Positions 35,158 through 44,216 of a stretch of 64,000 nt of DNA are shown one piece after another. Source of the stretch: a bacterium 1XD42-76 (GTDB lineage: Bacteria > Bacillota > Clostridia > Lachnospirales > Lachnospiraceae); NCBI GenBank assembly GCA_009917545.1, contig QZDW01000017.1:31549-95548 (forward strand). Reading direction: 5' to 3'. Under the pieces are notes generated by a model. The model saw only the letters and a program-made list of their open reading frames with translations. It did not search any database and was not told the origin of the DNA. Both the position numbers and the translations under genes were made by a program. How positions within the stretch are numbered: position 1 is the stretch's first letter; every line of letters begins with the position of its first letter.

Positions 35158-36658
35158 GCGCGCAAAGGAAGAAATAAGGAATACGATCCGGGTATACCTT
35201 TCCAGAAATGCCCACGGGGAATACGAGATTCCCGCGATGCGCCAGAGGCCGGTTCTCCTGATTGGTCCGCCCGGAATCGGAAAAACGCAGATCATGGAGC
35301 AGATAGCGAGAGAGTGTCAGATCGGTCTGGTGTCATATACCATCACGCATCACACGCGCCAGAGTGCAATCGGCCTGCCGTTTATCACTGAAAAGACATA
35401 TGGCGGACAGACGATGCATGTGACAGAATATACGATGAGTGAGATCGTGGCTTCTGTCTATGAGCAGATGGAGGAAACAGGGCTTTTTGAGGGGATTCTG
35501 TTTATTGACGAGATTAACTGTGTCTCGGAGACGCTCGCGCCAGCCATGCTGCAGTTTTTGCAGTATAAGACGTTTGGAAACCACAGGATTCCGGAGGGGT
35601 GGGTTATCGTGGCCGCAGGAAATCCGCCGGAGTACAATAAATCCGTCCGGGAATTTGACATAGCGACACTGGACCGGGTCAAGCGAATGGATGTGGAGGC
35701 AGATTTTGAGGTCTGGAAGGAATATGCCGTGCAGGCGGGGATCCATGCGTCCATCCTTTCCTACCTGACGGCCAGACCGCAGTATTTCTGCCATGTGGAA
35801 ACAACCGTGGACGGGAAGATTTTCGTCACGCCGCGCGGCTGGGAGGATCTGTCCGAATTCCTGACTGTATATGAGAGTGCAGGCCTGGCCTGCGACCGGG
35901 AGGTAGTATACCAATATATCCGGCATGCGAAGATTGCCAGGGATTTTGCAGGTTATCTGGAGCTTTACCGCAAATATCAGGCAGAATACCAGATTGAAGA
36001 GGCACTGGCAGGGAAACGCGATGAAACACTCATGGAATCGGCATCCAGAGCGCCGTTTGATGAGAGGATTTCCGTTGTCAATCTGATTCTGGCCCGCCTT
36101 GGTACAGAATTTTGCAAGGCGGCTGACCGTGAGGATTACCTGAGCCTTTTGCTGGAACACTTAAAGGCGTTCCGGAATACGCTTGGAGAGGATACCGCTG
36201 CCGGGGCTTACCAGGCACTGAAGCGGCAGGCGGAAACGCTCTGGCAGGAGCTGGAACAGAAGAAAAAGGCCATGCTTCTGACACGAAAGGAGCAGTACCG
36301 CTATCGGGATACAGCAGAAACCCTAGAGCGCTGGCTGAATGTTCTGGGGAAGGACAGCTTTGCGGACGAGGCTGTTGCCCGTATACGTGCACGATTTAGT
36401 GAAGAGACGAAAGCGCACGAGGAGTTCTGCGGGCACATCCGCCAGATGCTGGAATATGCCTTTGATTTTATAGAAGGGGCGTTCGGAGGCGGACAGGAAA
36501 TGGTTATGTTTATCACAGAGCTCAACACAAACGTCTATGCGATGCGTTTTTTGAATGCGAATGAATGCAAACGGTACGACCAGTATAACAGGCAGCTTCT
36601 TTTTGAGGATCGGGAAGCCGGACTCACAAAGCGTCTGGACCGTCTGGGTGTGTTCTGA
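35147..36658 (+). CDS. MoxR-type AAA ATPase
   Basis: A 503-residue ATPase. Walker A is GPPGIGKT (about residues 40-47), Walker B is GILFIDEINCVSETLAPAM, and sensor 1 is VAAGNPPEYN. The arginine finger region is FDIATLDRVKRM. The C-terminal 250 residues form a helical extension. AAA proteins of this class usually act with a VWA protein, here encoded immediately upstream, to remodel a target. The LRR protein may be the target adaptor; that is inference. Confidence 0.87.
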   Translation: MNIKRAKEEIRNTIRVYLSRNAHGEYEIPAMRQRPVLLIGPPGIGKTQIMEQIARECQIGLVSYTITHHTRQSAIGLPFITEKTYGGQTMHVTEYTMSEIVASVYEQMEETGLFEGILFIDEINCVSETLAPAMLQFLQYKTFGNHRIPEGWVIVAAGNPPEYNKSVREFDIATLDRVKRMDVEADFEVWKEYAVQAGIHASILSYLTARPQYFCHVETTVDGKIFVTPRGWEDLSEFLTVYESAGLACDREVVYQYIRHAKIARDFAGYLELYRKYQAEYQIEEALAGKRDETLMESASRAPFDERISVVNLILARLGTEFCKAADREDYLSLLLEHLKAFRNTLGEDTAAGAYQALKRQAETLWQELEQKKKAMLLTRKEQYRYRDTAETLERWLNVLGKDSFADEAVARIRARFSEETKAHEEFCGHIRQMLEYAFDFIEGAFGGGQEMVMFITELNTNVYAMRFLNANECKRYDQYNRQLLFEDREAGLTKRLDRLGVF

Positions 36659-36698
36659 TACAATGACTGCAACAATCAGGTCGGGGAGGCTATGGAAT

Positions 36699-37571
36699 AT
36701 GAAATATGAGGGAACCTTATATCGTCCGCCCAGTGAGGCGTACAGCCTGATTATTCAGGTGACGATCGGGTGCGCGCATAACCGCTGCACCTTCTGTAAT
36801 ATGTACCGGGAAAAGACATTCCGGGTGCGCACAAAGGAAGAGATCATGCGTGACCTGGATGAGGCGTTCAATGTGTATGGGCCGCTTGTCCGCAGAGTGT
36901 TTTTTGCAGACGGGGATGCGCTGGTGGTGAAAACGGAAACGCTTCTGGAGCTGTTAGCCTATGTCCGTGAGAAATTCCCCTCGATCGAGCGGATTTCGTC
37001 GTATGGGACGGCAAGGGACGTGCTTGGGAAGCAGGAGGCAGAGCTCAAAGCGCTTCGCGAAGCCGGACTGGAGTTAATCTATCTGGGCGCAGAGTCAGGG
37101 GACGACCGTGTATTGGAGCATATCTGCAAATCCGTGACATCGGCAGAGCTCGCAGAGGCTGGACAGAAGCTGAAGCGCTGTGGATTAAAGACATCCGTGA
37201 CTTTGATTTCCGGTATCGGAGGCAGGAAGGGGATCCAGAGGCATGCGCTGGAATCGGCGCGCCTCATCAGTGAAATGAATCCGGAATACGCCTCATTTTT
37301 GACACTGCGCCTCTATGAGGGCACGAAGATGAACGAGGAGGTAAAGCGCGGGGAAATGGAGCTCATCACTCCGGATGAAATCGTGGAAGAGCTGACGCTT
37401 TTTCTGGAGCACGTCGATTCACCCGGCACCGTATTCCGCTGTAACCATGCCTCAAATTATGTAGTGCTTGCCGGGACGCTCAACAGGGACATTCCGGCGA
37501 TGCTTTCCCAGCTTAAGGAGGCAAAGGCCGGGCAGGATTACCGGATGGAGGAATGGCGGAGACATATATAG
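36699..37571 (+). CDS. radical SAM protein
   Basis: About 290 residues. The Fe-S cluster motif CAHNRCTFCNM (Cys25, Cys30, Cys33) is a CX4CX2C variant of the usual CX3CX2C. FADGDALVVKTE and ELIYLGAESGDDRVL are typical of HemN-like/Elp3-like radical SAM proteins. The substrate is unknown. ATG 36699 follows GGGGAGG; the frame extends upstream into the end of the AAA gene, but that is a shadow. It follows the AAA gene by 40 bases and may be cotranscribed. Confidence 0.85.
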   Translation: MKYEGTLYRPPSEAYSLIIQVTIGCAHNRCTFCNMYREKTFRVRTKEEIMRDLDEAFNVYGPLVRRVFFADGDALVVKTETLLELLAYVREKFPSIERISSYGTARDVLGKQEAELKALREAGLELIYLGAESGDDRVLEHICKSVTSAELAEAGQKLKRCGLKTSVTLISGIGGRKGIQRHALESARLISEMNPEYASFLTLRLYEGTKMNEEVKRGEMELITPDEIVEELTLFLEHVDSPGTVFRCNHASNYVVLAGTLNRDIPAMLSQLKEAKAGQDYRMEEWRRHI

Positions 37572-37577
37572 TATAAG

Positions 37578-37602
37578 AAAGAGGACGCGAATGCGTCCCC
37601 TC
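37578..37602 (-). terminator. hairpin between convergent genes
   Basis: GAGGACGC with GCGTCC(C)CTC, a stem with one bulge, lying between the radical SAM and UPF0173 genes. No long T tract on either strand; likely shared, weak. Confidence 0.4.
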
Positions 37603-37610
37603 CTGGGCCT

Positions 37611-38240
37611 TTAGCCGCAGTACTTTAAAATAGCTGTCTGGGCTTTGGTGTCTTTTGTGATCTCGATTGTGTCTGTATCATAGGTGACAAGATTATTGCA
37701 ACGCTTCGTGTATTCCTCAAGACGCTCGATCTCCGCGAACCCAAAGATGTCGGAGCGGTAGTGCATGGGGATGACGATACGCGGAGACAGCCTGGCTACG
37801 AGATCCCATGCACAGTCTGCGTCGATCGTATAATAGCCGCCCACAGGGATTAGAACCGCATCCAGATTCTTGAGCTGCTCCATCTGGCGGGAATCAGGGA
37901 TGCATCCGAGATCTCCCATATGAGCGATGCGCAGACCGTCTGTCTGCAGGATATGGATCCGGTTGGGTCCGCGTTTGGCGCCGCCGTTATCATCATGGAA
38001 GGTATCAATTTTCAGGATGTCAAAGGGGCTGTCGGCTGCCCGCGGTTCTCTGAGGGAAACGGCGCCTGTGAAGCCGTGGTCGTGGTGCTCATGACTGCAC
38101 AAAACCTGATCGGCAGTCAGCGCCAGAGGGGACAGGCCAGGAACAGAGCCTGGGGCATAGGGGTCGAAAACGATGCGGTAATCGTCTGCGGAGACTGTAA
38201 AGCAGGAATGGCCATGCCAGGTAATCAAAAGTTTACTCAT
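37611..38240 (-). CDS. UPF0173 metal-dependent hydrolase (MBL fold)
   Basis: About 209 residues of the metallo-beta-lactamase fold. SHEHHDHG is the HxHxDH metal motif; WHGHSCF at the N-terminus and GDLGCIPD, MHY further on supply the other ligands. The family is widely annotated as UPF0173 and its substrate is unknown. I chose ATG 38240 with AGGAGC upstream on the minus strand; the frame extends to 38285 but without a site. Confidence 0.85.
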   Translation of the reverse strand: MSKLLITWHGHSCFTVSADDYRIVFDPYAPGSVPGLSPLALTADQVLCSHEHHDHGFTGAVSLREPRAADSPFDILKIDTFHDDNGGAKRGPNRIHILQTDGLRIAHMGDLGCIPDSRQMEQLKNLDAVLIPVGGYYTIDADCAWDLVARLSPRIVIPMHYRSDIFGFAEIERLEEYTKRCNNLVTYDTDTIEITKDTKAQTAILKYCG

Positions 38241-38281
38241 AATAGTGCTCCTTTCTGGGTATGGTTGCCGGATATAACGTC

Positions 38282-39238
38282 TCATGTCATATCTTGCCGG
38301 AAACAGTAGATTCCGTCGTCGTTTCCCGATATGTCTGAGGCGGCAAAACGTTCATAATAAAAAATATATTGCTGCATCACGCCTGCAAAGCCCTGATAGC
38401 GGGAGAAATATTCCCCGGCGAGGAATTTGCAGAGACCTGACCTGGGAACAGAGGAGGAATAGCAGGTCTTGGGGGCATATTCCCGCAGCAGGATCTTCTG
38501 GATCCAGGTGTCGACAGGAAAGGCCTCGATCTGGTGAAGGCCAAACAGGCAGACGCAGTTGGCGACCTTTTCGCCGATTCCGTAAAAGCCGGTCAGATAC
38601 TTCATGGCGTGCGGATAATCGAGTTCCTTTAAAAGAGCGAGATCCAGTTCGCCCGCACAGGCCGATTCACAGACACGTTTGATGTACTTGGCGCGATAGC
38701 CAAGCTTTAACTCCTGAAGATCATCCAACGACGCACGTGAGAGCTGTTCTGGCGTCGGAAAGGTGTAAAACACAGAGTCAGGGAGGCCAAAGGAGACGGC
38801 TGTATCCTCCGGTATCGGACAGCGGTTCCCATAGTGGAGGCAGAGTGACTCAACCAGCGCACGGATATTGGGGATTGTTTTCTGCTGGGAGATGAGAAAG
38901 GTAATAATCATTTCCCACAGCTCCTGCCGCAGGATACGGATCCCGCTCCCAAAGCGGACGGCCTTTTGCAGGTAGAGATCATCATCAGCGGCAGCATTCA
39001 CAAATGCTGCATAATCTGTCTGCAGATCAAAATAGGTCTCCCAGTAAGGGAATTCCTGTTCCGTACAGGAGAAAGAGACGGACTCGCCGTCCTGGCAGAG
39101 TACCAGGAAATGACGGCCGCTTATGACAGTATAGCACTGTCCGGGGCCGGGAAGCGGACACATACGGAAGCACTGCCCGGAATCGGCAAGTTGGCGCAGG
39201 TCGAAATGATGCAGGATGCGATTTATCATAAGGCACAT
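38282..39238 (-). CDS. 8-oxoguanine DNA glycosylase-like (OGG1 type)
   Basis: A 318-residue HhH-GPD glycosylase. The helix-hairpin-helix is LTGFYGIGEKVANCVCLFGL with the catalytic Lys (GEKVA), and the catalytic Asp lies in AFPVDTWIQ. The N-terminal OGG_N-like half (residues 1-110) is present. It would excise 8-oxoguanine. It ends 42 bases before the UPF0173 start and the two are likely cotranscribed. No good ribosome site precedes ATG 39238. Confidence 0.85.
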   Translation of the reverse strand: MCLMINRILHHFDLRQLADSGQCFRMCPLPGPGQCYTVISGRHFLVLCQDGESVSFSCTEQEFPYWETYFDLQTDYAAFVNAAADDDLYLQKAVRFGSGIRILRQELWEMIITFLISQQKTIPNIRALVESLCLHYGNRCPIPEDTAVSFGLPDSVFYTFPTPEQLSRASLDDLQELKLGYRAKYIKRVCESACAGELDLALLKELDYPHAMKYLTGFYGIGEKVANCVCLFGLHQIEAFPVDTWIQKILLREYAPKTCYSSSVPRSGLCKFLAGEYFSRYQGFAGVMQQYIFYYERFAASDISGNDDGIYCFRQDMT

Positions 39239-39419
39239 TTCTAAAGGTTCTTTCTTTGAAAATTCAATATAAGACAGCCGGTACAGCCGCGCTGGTACGA
39301 CAATAAGTGATATAAATATTATACAACAGGGAATACCGATTAATCAATACCGGATTGCGCGTATACGGATGCCGCATGGAAATGCAAGCGTATAAAAATG
39401 CTGCAAAATAAAATTTTGA

Positions 39420-39448
39420 TTGAAATTTTTCCATAAACAAGGTAGAAT
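39420..39448 (+). promoter_or_regulatory. promoter of the receiver/HD-GYP gene
   Basis: TTGAAA (39420-39425), a 17-base spacer and TAGAAT (39443-39448), in an AT-rich stretch 67 bases before the gene. Confidence 0.55.
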
Positions 39449-39514
39449 AATATAGAATGATTTTATATATACTGCGTAAGGATTCCGGTGGAAAAGGATA
39501 GGGAGGTCGTTGTT

Positions 39515-40561
39515 TTGAAAAAGAACGGATTGCTCATTGTTGATGATGTCGAGTTAAACAGGGAGCTGCTGAAAGAATTATTTAAAGACCAATATACGAT
39601 TTATGAAGCTGAAAACGGAGTGGAAGCGGAGGAATGTCTGGCCCGGGACCACAATAACATCGCAGCAATTCTCCTTGATATCATTATGCCGATCAAGGGT
39701 GGTTTTGATGTCCTGGACTTTATGATTCGCAACGACATGATGAAGGAGATCCCTATCATACTGATTACGGGCGATACCTCGTCAGAGGTGCAGCAGAAGG
39801 GCTATGATCTGGGTGTTACCGATATTATCAGCAAGCCGTTTGACCCGTATGTCGTCCGCAGCCGCGTGAAAAATACGGTTGAGCTGTATCGTTATAAAAA
39901 CAGCCTCGAAGAGATGGTCTCTGAGCAGACAAAGAAGATCGAGGAACATAATACGCAATTAATCAACATGATTGGTATGATCGTAGAGTTCCGTGATATG
40001 GAATCAGGTTCCCATACGATCCGTATCCGGGAGTTCTCGCGGGAACTGTTAAAGGTCGTCAAGCAGAAATATCCGGAATACGGGCTCACGGATGATGAGA
40101 TTGAGACGATTGCAGACGCAGCGGTTCTTCATGATGTAGGAAAGATCAGCATTTCGGATACGATCCTCTTGAAGCCGGGCCGCCTGACAAACGAAGAGTT
40201 TGATATCATGAAAACGCATACGACTAAGGGTGCAGAGATTGTGGAGCAGATCACGGCGATGGATGAGTCCTACCACAAGCACTGCCATGATATTGCGCTG
40301 TATCATCATGAAAAGTGGGATGGCAGAGGTTATCCGGAGGGCCTGAAGGGGGATCAAATTCCCCTGAGTGCACAGGTTGTCGCCATTTCCGACTGTTATG
40401 ATGCTCTGTGCAGCCCGCGTGTGTATAAGCCGCCGTTCCCGAAGGACGAGGCATTCCGCATGATTTTAGAGGGCGAGTGCGGGGCGTTCAATGAAAAGCT
40501 GTTAGAATGCTTTAAAGTCGCCAAGCCGGAGTTTGAGCGGCTCGTGGATACATTGCAGTAG
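39515..40561 (+). CDS. response regulator with HD-GYP-type domain
   Basis: About 348 residues. Residues 1-120 are a receiver (IVDDVELNRELL, phospho-acceptor Asp55 in LLDIIMP, SKPFDP Lys). After a coiled linker comes an HD domain with VLHDVGKISISD and YHHEKWDGRGYP, the HD and modified GYP (here RGYP) motifs of c-di-GMP phosphodiesterases. So it may degrade c-di-GMP on phosphorylation. I chose TTG 39515, eight bases after GGGAGG; GTG 39488 is the alternative. No cognate kinase is adjacent. The stop codon lies in repeat copy E1. Confidence 0.88.
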   Translation: MKKNGLLIVDDVELNRELLKELFKDQYTIYEAENGVEAEECLARDHNNIAAILLDIIMPIKGGFDVLDFMIRNDMMKEIPIILITGDTSSEVQQKGYDLGVTDIISKPFDPYVVRSRVKNTVELYRYKNSLEEMVSEQTKKIEEHNTQLINMIGMIVEFRDMESGSHTIRIREFSRELLKVVKQKYPEYGLTDDEIETIADAAVLHDVGKISISDTILLKPGRLTNEEFDIMKTHTTKGAEIVEQITAMDESYHKHCHDIALYHHEKWDGRGYPEGLKGDQIPLSAQVVAISDCYDALCSPRVYKPPFPKDEAFRMILEGECGAFNEKLLECFKVAKPEFERLVDTLQ

Positions 40562-40661
40562 CCTCCATGCGCCCACAGGTGAGTGTGCTGCCATGAATGA
40601 AAGCGGTTAAGGCGCATTTGGCATCCCTGAACTTAGATCGCCTGCGGCGATGGACTTTCAT
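40557..40661 (+). repeat. ~105 bp intergenic repeat, copy E1
   Basis: A full copy ending in the GATCGCC/GGCGAT hairpin. It starts on the stop codon of the HD-GYP gene. Confidence 0.85.
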
Positions 40662-40726
40662 AGTAACTTTCATACGTATTTGGCATCTCTGAATTTATGC
40701 TGTCTGTTGGCATACGTTCATTCGTA
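40662..40726 (+). repeat. ~105 bp intergenic repeat, partial copy E2
   Basis: A diverged, shortened copy in tandem with E1: AGTAACTTTC then TATTTGGCATCTCTGAAT. It lies just left of the BREX island boundary. Confidence 0.7.
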
Positions 40727-40777
40727 AGAGCCGGTGTACATGTAACATTACAGGCCGTCCGGTCTGTGGTGACAGAA

Positions 40778-40817
40778 CGGTGAGTTTGAGAACTTCCTCA
40801 CCTAAAACAAAATAAAG
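40778..40817 (+). promoter_or_regulatory. preQ1-I-like riboswitch copy at left edge of the BREX island
   Basis: GGTGAG pairs with CTCACC around a 12-base loop, followed by an A-rich tail (TAAAACAAAATAAAG). It matches the functional-looking copy at 56292-56332 at all but two positions plus one gap, with a 20-base identical core. No gene with a ribosome site follows, and the tail lacks the GGAG seen in the right copy. It is probably a relic, or one of two repeats flanking the insertion. Confidence 0.65.
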
Positions 40818-41023
40818 AAAGCCCCAATTTGACATAGTTTAAAGTAGTTTATACCTTGGTAAAATTGCTGATTTTATCAGGGTTATTTTTTATGCTGATT
40901 TAAGGAAGTTTGTACAGTTTTGGGCATCATTTGAGCACAGTTTGGGCATAAGGAGACGTTTTTCGGAGGATAGACAAAAGAGGAAAGCATATCTTGTAAC
41001 CTATTTAAAGAAAGGAATAGCGG
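40818..41023. other. AT-rich left end of the accessory island
   Basis: No gene seen. TTGACA at 40829-40834 with TACCTT 17 bases on is a weak promoter-like pair. Short repeats of TTTGGGCAT (twice) occur near 40920-40950, as is often seen near attachment sites. No integrase gene is visible in the window. Confidence 0.35.
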
Positions 41024-41302
41024 ATGAATGAGATTAAAGTACAATGGCATTCAGGATTTGTAACGGCAGTGGGTTTAGAGCTGTATGAGAATAGAAAGCA
41101 TTTGGTTTATGAAAAAGAATATAATTTGAATACAAAGCTATTAGAAATTGACCTTCTGTAAATTAAGAAAGATAAAGATATTGAGATAAGCAATGAAACA
41201 GGGAAGATATTTCGGGGATATAATATTTTAGAACATAAGTACCCGGAACCCTTTCTGGACGACTGGCTAAGTGGGAAAGGGGACTTGGAAGGGCACAGGT
41301 GA
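41024..41302 (+). pseudogene. broken nuclease/transposase-companion gene
   Basis: A 45-codon frame beginning MNEIKVQWHSGFVTAVG stops at TAA 41159-41161, and the same frame continues as IKKDKDIEISNETGKIFRGYN to 41302. Families with YEKEYNLNTKLLEIDLL and ETGKIFRGYNI segments are usually intact and longer in clostridia, often near Rpn nucleases, so this looks like a gene killed by a stop codon and 3' loss. I know no function for the family. Confidence 0.65.
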
Positions 41303-41325
41303 GGCTTCCAGAGGAAAAGCGGGAG

Positions 41326-41354
41326 TTGCATTTTAGGTTAAGGAAACGTATAAT
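41326..41354 (+). promoter_or_regulatory. promoter of the Rpn-family gene
   Basis: TTGCAT (41326-41331), a 17-base spacer and a perfect TATAAT (41349-41354), 25 bases before the gene. Confidence 0.65.
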
Positions 41355-41378
41355 AAATATAAAAGGAAGGGACAGGAT

Positions 41379-42200
41379 ATGGAGAATAGGAAGAAGGACT
41401 GGGAGAGTTTAGGACTGTCCAATGATTTCCTGTTTGGAAAAGTCATGAGGAACCCTGAACTGTGTAAGGAAATGCTGGAGCTTATCCTTGGGGTGGAGAT
41501 TGAACGCCTAGAATATCCAGAGGCGCAGAAGAACATAAATGAGGAGAAGGACGCCAAGGGAGTAAGGCTTGACGTGTATGTGAGGAACGGGAACGGGGAA
41601 ATATACAACATTGAGGTTCAGGCCCTGGATACAGAGGAGCTGCCGAAAAGGAGCCGGTACTATTCCAGCATGATAGATCTTCAGGAGCTGAATAAGGGAG
41701 AGCCGTACTGGAAATTAAAGCAGAGCTATGTAATCTTTATCTGTACCTTTGATTTATTTGGAGAGGGGAGACACCGTTACACCTTTGAAAATGTATGTAT
41801 CGAAAATACAGGAATAAGGCTTAAAGATGGGACGACAAAGATATTTTTGAATACAGAAGGAACCGCTGAGGATATCAGCGGGGAATTAAAAGCCTTTTTG
41901 GACTATGTAGGAGGAAGGGAGTCTGATAATGGTTTTGTAAAGAGGCTGGCAAAAGAGATGGAGAAGGCAAAGCAGAACCGGGAATGGAGGCGGGAGTATA
42001 TGACGTTATTAATGCGTGACCAGGAAAACTTGGAGAGAGGAATTAAGCAGGGGATTAAGCAGGGGATAGAGCAGGGAGAGGAACGTTTTGCTGTACTGAA
42101 TAGGAGATTATTGCAAGATAAGCGTTATGATGACCTTGAAAGGGTTTTAAAGGACAAGGCATACAGACAAAAATTATATGAAAAATACAATATTATCTAA
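41379..42200 (+). CDS. Rpn-family PD-(D/E)XK nuclease (transposase-like)
   Basis: A 273-residue protein of the Rpn/PDDEXK_2 family. SNDFLFGKVM at the start and the catalytic GVRLDVYVRNGNGEIYNIEVQ (Asp, then ExQ in place of the usual ExK) mark the nuclease core. The C-terminus has a Lys/Gln/Glu-rich tract (GIKQGIKQGIEQGEE) from repeated AAGCAGGGGAT-like units, common in this family and prone to length change. Rpn proteins act in recombination and some in phage defence. It is the leftmost intact gene of the BREX island. Confidence 0.85.
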   Translation: MENRKKDWESLGLSNDFLFGKVMRNPELCKEMLELILGVEIERLEYPEAQKNINEEKDAKGVRLDVYVRNGNGEIYNIEVQALDTEELPKRSRYYSSMIDLQELNKGEPYWKLKQSYVIFICTFDLFGEGRHRYTFENVCIENTGIRLKDGTTKIFLNTEGTAEDISGELKAFLDYVGGRESDNGFVKRLAKEMEKAKQNREWRREYMTLLMRDQENLERGIKQGIKQGIEQGEERFAVLNRRLLQDKRYDDLERVLKDKAYRQKLYEKYNII

Positions 42201-42802
42201 TTTGTAATAGTTTCAATCTTGCGGAAATAGATGTACAATTTGTCTGTAGAGGCGGGTTTATCAAGTAAAGTGTGAGAGTGTAAAATAAAGTGTGTAAGTT
42301 TCATAAAATTTCCTTACCGGCAGTTTTCAAAGCTGCCGGTTTTACACTCCTGCAGAGGCTTGCTTGATGTTGCATCATTTTAGTTGATACCTTATGCTCA
42401 GGGATTTGATGTATAATCAAAGAGAATGAGTACCTCTTTTCTTGTAATTTTGATTATATCTCATTAGCCACTCCCATTACAACCAATGTCATTAAAAAAG
42501 GATTTTATAAACTATACTTATAGTAACCACTGTGACAAACGGTTTGCATAGAAGTGAGAAATCAGACATTTTAGAAGGACATGTTAAGTTGGTAGTTAAT
42601 AGTTTAAATATATAGAAGTAAAAAGTATAAGAAGTAGGAAGTCAAAAGTAAAAGTACATAATAGTAGCGAACATGAACGTCAATGATATCCCCAACCTTG
42701 GGCTTGTTTTTGGCGTTCTTTTTTCGTCTGGCGGTTGAAAAACCAATGGAAAGGAATAAACAATTATTTGCATAAAAGAGAAACTTGGCGACGTAATCAA
42801 TC
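42201..42802. other. gene-poor stretch with mobile-element remnants
   Basis: No full gene. GAGAGTGTAAAATAAAGTGTG (in part) at 42266-42290 resembles ends of IS256-group elements, and nearby DNA is AT-rich. This, and the transposase fragment that follows, suggest repeated insertion and decay between the Rpn gene and the BREX locus. The IS256 link is from memory and uncertain. Confidence 0.4.
42317..42343 (+). terminator. intrinsic terminator downstream of the Rpn-family gene
   Basis: CCGGCAG with CTGCCGG around a 9-base loop, then TTTTA. It lies 115 bases after the Rpn-family stop. Confidence 0.6.
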
Positions 42803-43267
42803 GTGTGTCAGAAGCATACAGAAAAGAGAAATCCCTCCGAAAGAGTATACTTTCAATCAGGGATACCATTCATATTATTATTTGGAGCAGAGGGCGGTTT
42901 TCTTGCCAAAGAACTCCATAGGGCAGGGTATGATGTGTCAGCATCCGCTCTGTCACAGCGCTGGGAGCAGATTCTGGTTAATGTGTTCCGTGATATTTTC
43001 ATGGGGGTTCATGGGGAGTGCGTTGACAGTGAGACATTCCGGGGCTTCCGGCTTTTAGCAGTGGACGAAACAGCGGTTTCCATTCCACGTAATCCAAAGC
43101 CGGATAGCTTTGTGCTTCATTCCGGTGCACCGAATGGATATAACCAACTGCACATGACACCACTGTATGATATACTGAATAAAGTATATCTTGAAGCAGC
43201 GATACAACTGGAACCGCAGAAAGATGAGATCGGCGCATTTGTACTATTCGTATTTCTATGCTATGAT
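42803..43267 (+). pseudogene. IS4-family transposase fragment
   Basis: The region encodes GYDVSASALSQRWEQI, then SETFRGFRLLAVDETAVSIP (DDE Asp), RNPKPDSFVLHSGAPNGYNQ and MTPLYDILNKVYLEA, as in the N-terminal half of IS4-type transposases. It lacks the rest of the catalytic core and its start. After EIGAF the match ends and unrelated sequence begins. It stands directly upstream of the BREX regulator, whose promoter spans this junction. Confidence 0.75.
43239..43267 (+). promoter_or_regulatory. putative promoter of the BREX operon
   Basis: TTGTAC (43239-43244), a 17-base spacer and TATGAT (43262-43267). The -35 is made from the last bases of the transposase fragment. It would start transcription about 35-50 bases before the XRE gene. 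Confidence 0.55.
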
Positions 43268-43324
43268 AGAGGCAGTAACGAGAATACTGAACTTTGAGCA
43301 GGAATAATGGTAAGAGATGACGAT

Positions 43325-43543
43325 ATGGCAGTATGCTATAAAAAGCTGTGGAAAATGCTGATTGATAAAGACATGATAAAAAAAGACTTGCGTTTGCAGA
43401 CTGGTTTCAGTACGATAACAATGTCGAAGTTGTCTAAAGGTGAAAATGTCAGCATGGATGTATTAGAAAAAATTTGTTCCGTATTAAATTGCGATGTTGG
43501 AGACATCATGGAATTTGTTCCTGATAAAAAAGAGGAACCGTAA
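43325..43543 (+). CDS. XRE-family regulator of the BREX operon
   Basis: About 72 residues. It has the HTH layout KKLWKMLIDKDMIKKDLRLQ, then FSTITMSKLSKGENVSMDVL and CSVLNCDVGDIMEFV, a small repressor type very common ahead of defence and mobile genes in clostridia. I chose ATG 43325 by family N-termini (MAVCYKKLWKML); ATG 43307 is a possible earlier start. The gene ends 15 bases before brxA, so it likely controls the whole operon. Confidence 0.85.
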   Translation: MAVCYKKLWKMLIDKDMIKKDLRLQTGFSTITMSKLSKGENVSMDVLEKICSVLNCDVGDIMEFVPDKKEEP

Positions 43544-43557
43544 GGAGGCAAAACATT

Positions 43558-44169
43558 ATGGACCATTCTTATCCGTATATAGCGTCTTTGACCAGGGAAC
43601 CGTTCCTTTTCTATGAAATGCGTTCCACCGCAAAGCTGATGAGCGAAGGACTCTCAGATGAAGCGATTGTAACAGAAATTGTGGAGCAGAATCTTTTCCA
43701 GTATCCAACTGAAAAATCGATTACGCGGATGGCAAAAGCCTGTATGAAACGACTTCATGCTCTGGAAGATGAAACTCTGGTTTCTGCGATTGCATCGCAG
43801 CCGACAGAGATAGCAAAGCAGATCTGCCTGTATGCGATGATGAAGCAGAGCCGACTTGTTTGGGAGTTTATGTTGACAGTCATTGGAGAGAAGTACCGGT
43901 TAAGGGACATGTCCTTTGGTAAGATAGATTTGAATACATTTTTTATGCGTTTGCAGGAGCAGAATGATACCGTAGCTTCCTGGAGCGACAGCACAATCAC
44001 AAAGTTAAAACAGATTATTGCCAGAGTGCTTGTGGAGACGGAGTATCTCGACAATCGGGGGGCAGATCATTTGAATCCAGTATGGCTGTATCCTGTTTTG
44101 GAGAATGCCATCAGAAGCAATGGCGATACAGCGGTACTGCCAGCGTTTAATTGCTTTTCATACACATAA
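43558..44169 (+). CDS. brxA: BREX protein BrxA (DUF1819)
   Basis: A 203-residue helical protein of the DUF1819 family, the first structural gene of type 1 BREX loci. ASLTREPFLFYEMRSTAKLM and EIVEQNLFQYPTEKSI are family-like. BrxA binds DNA in studied systems and its exact role is not settled. ATG 43558 follows AAGGAGG with eight bases between. It is 15 bases after the XRE gene and 47 bases before brxB. Confidence 0.85.
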   Translation: MDHSYPYIASLTREPFLFYEMRSTAKLMSEGLSDEAIVTEIVEQNLFQYPTEKSITRMAKACMKRLHALEDETLVSAIASQPTEIAKQICLYAMMKQSRLVWEFMLTVIGEKYRLRDMSFGKIDLNTFFMRLQEQNDTVASWSDSTITKLKQIIARVLVETEYLDNRGADHLNPVWLYPVLENAIRSNGDTAVLPAFNCFSYT

Positions 44170-44216
44170 GCGTACAACGAATGCTCCAGTGAAGCATTTC
44201 GTGCAGGAGGTAGCCA

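Noticed and set aside
35333..36160. 275-codon minus-strand ORF in the MoxR gene
   Set aside because: Antisense shadow with no ribosome site.
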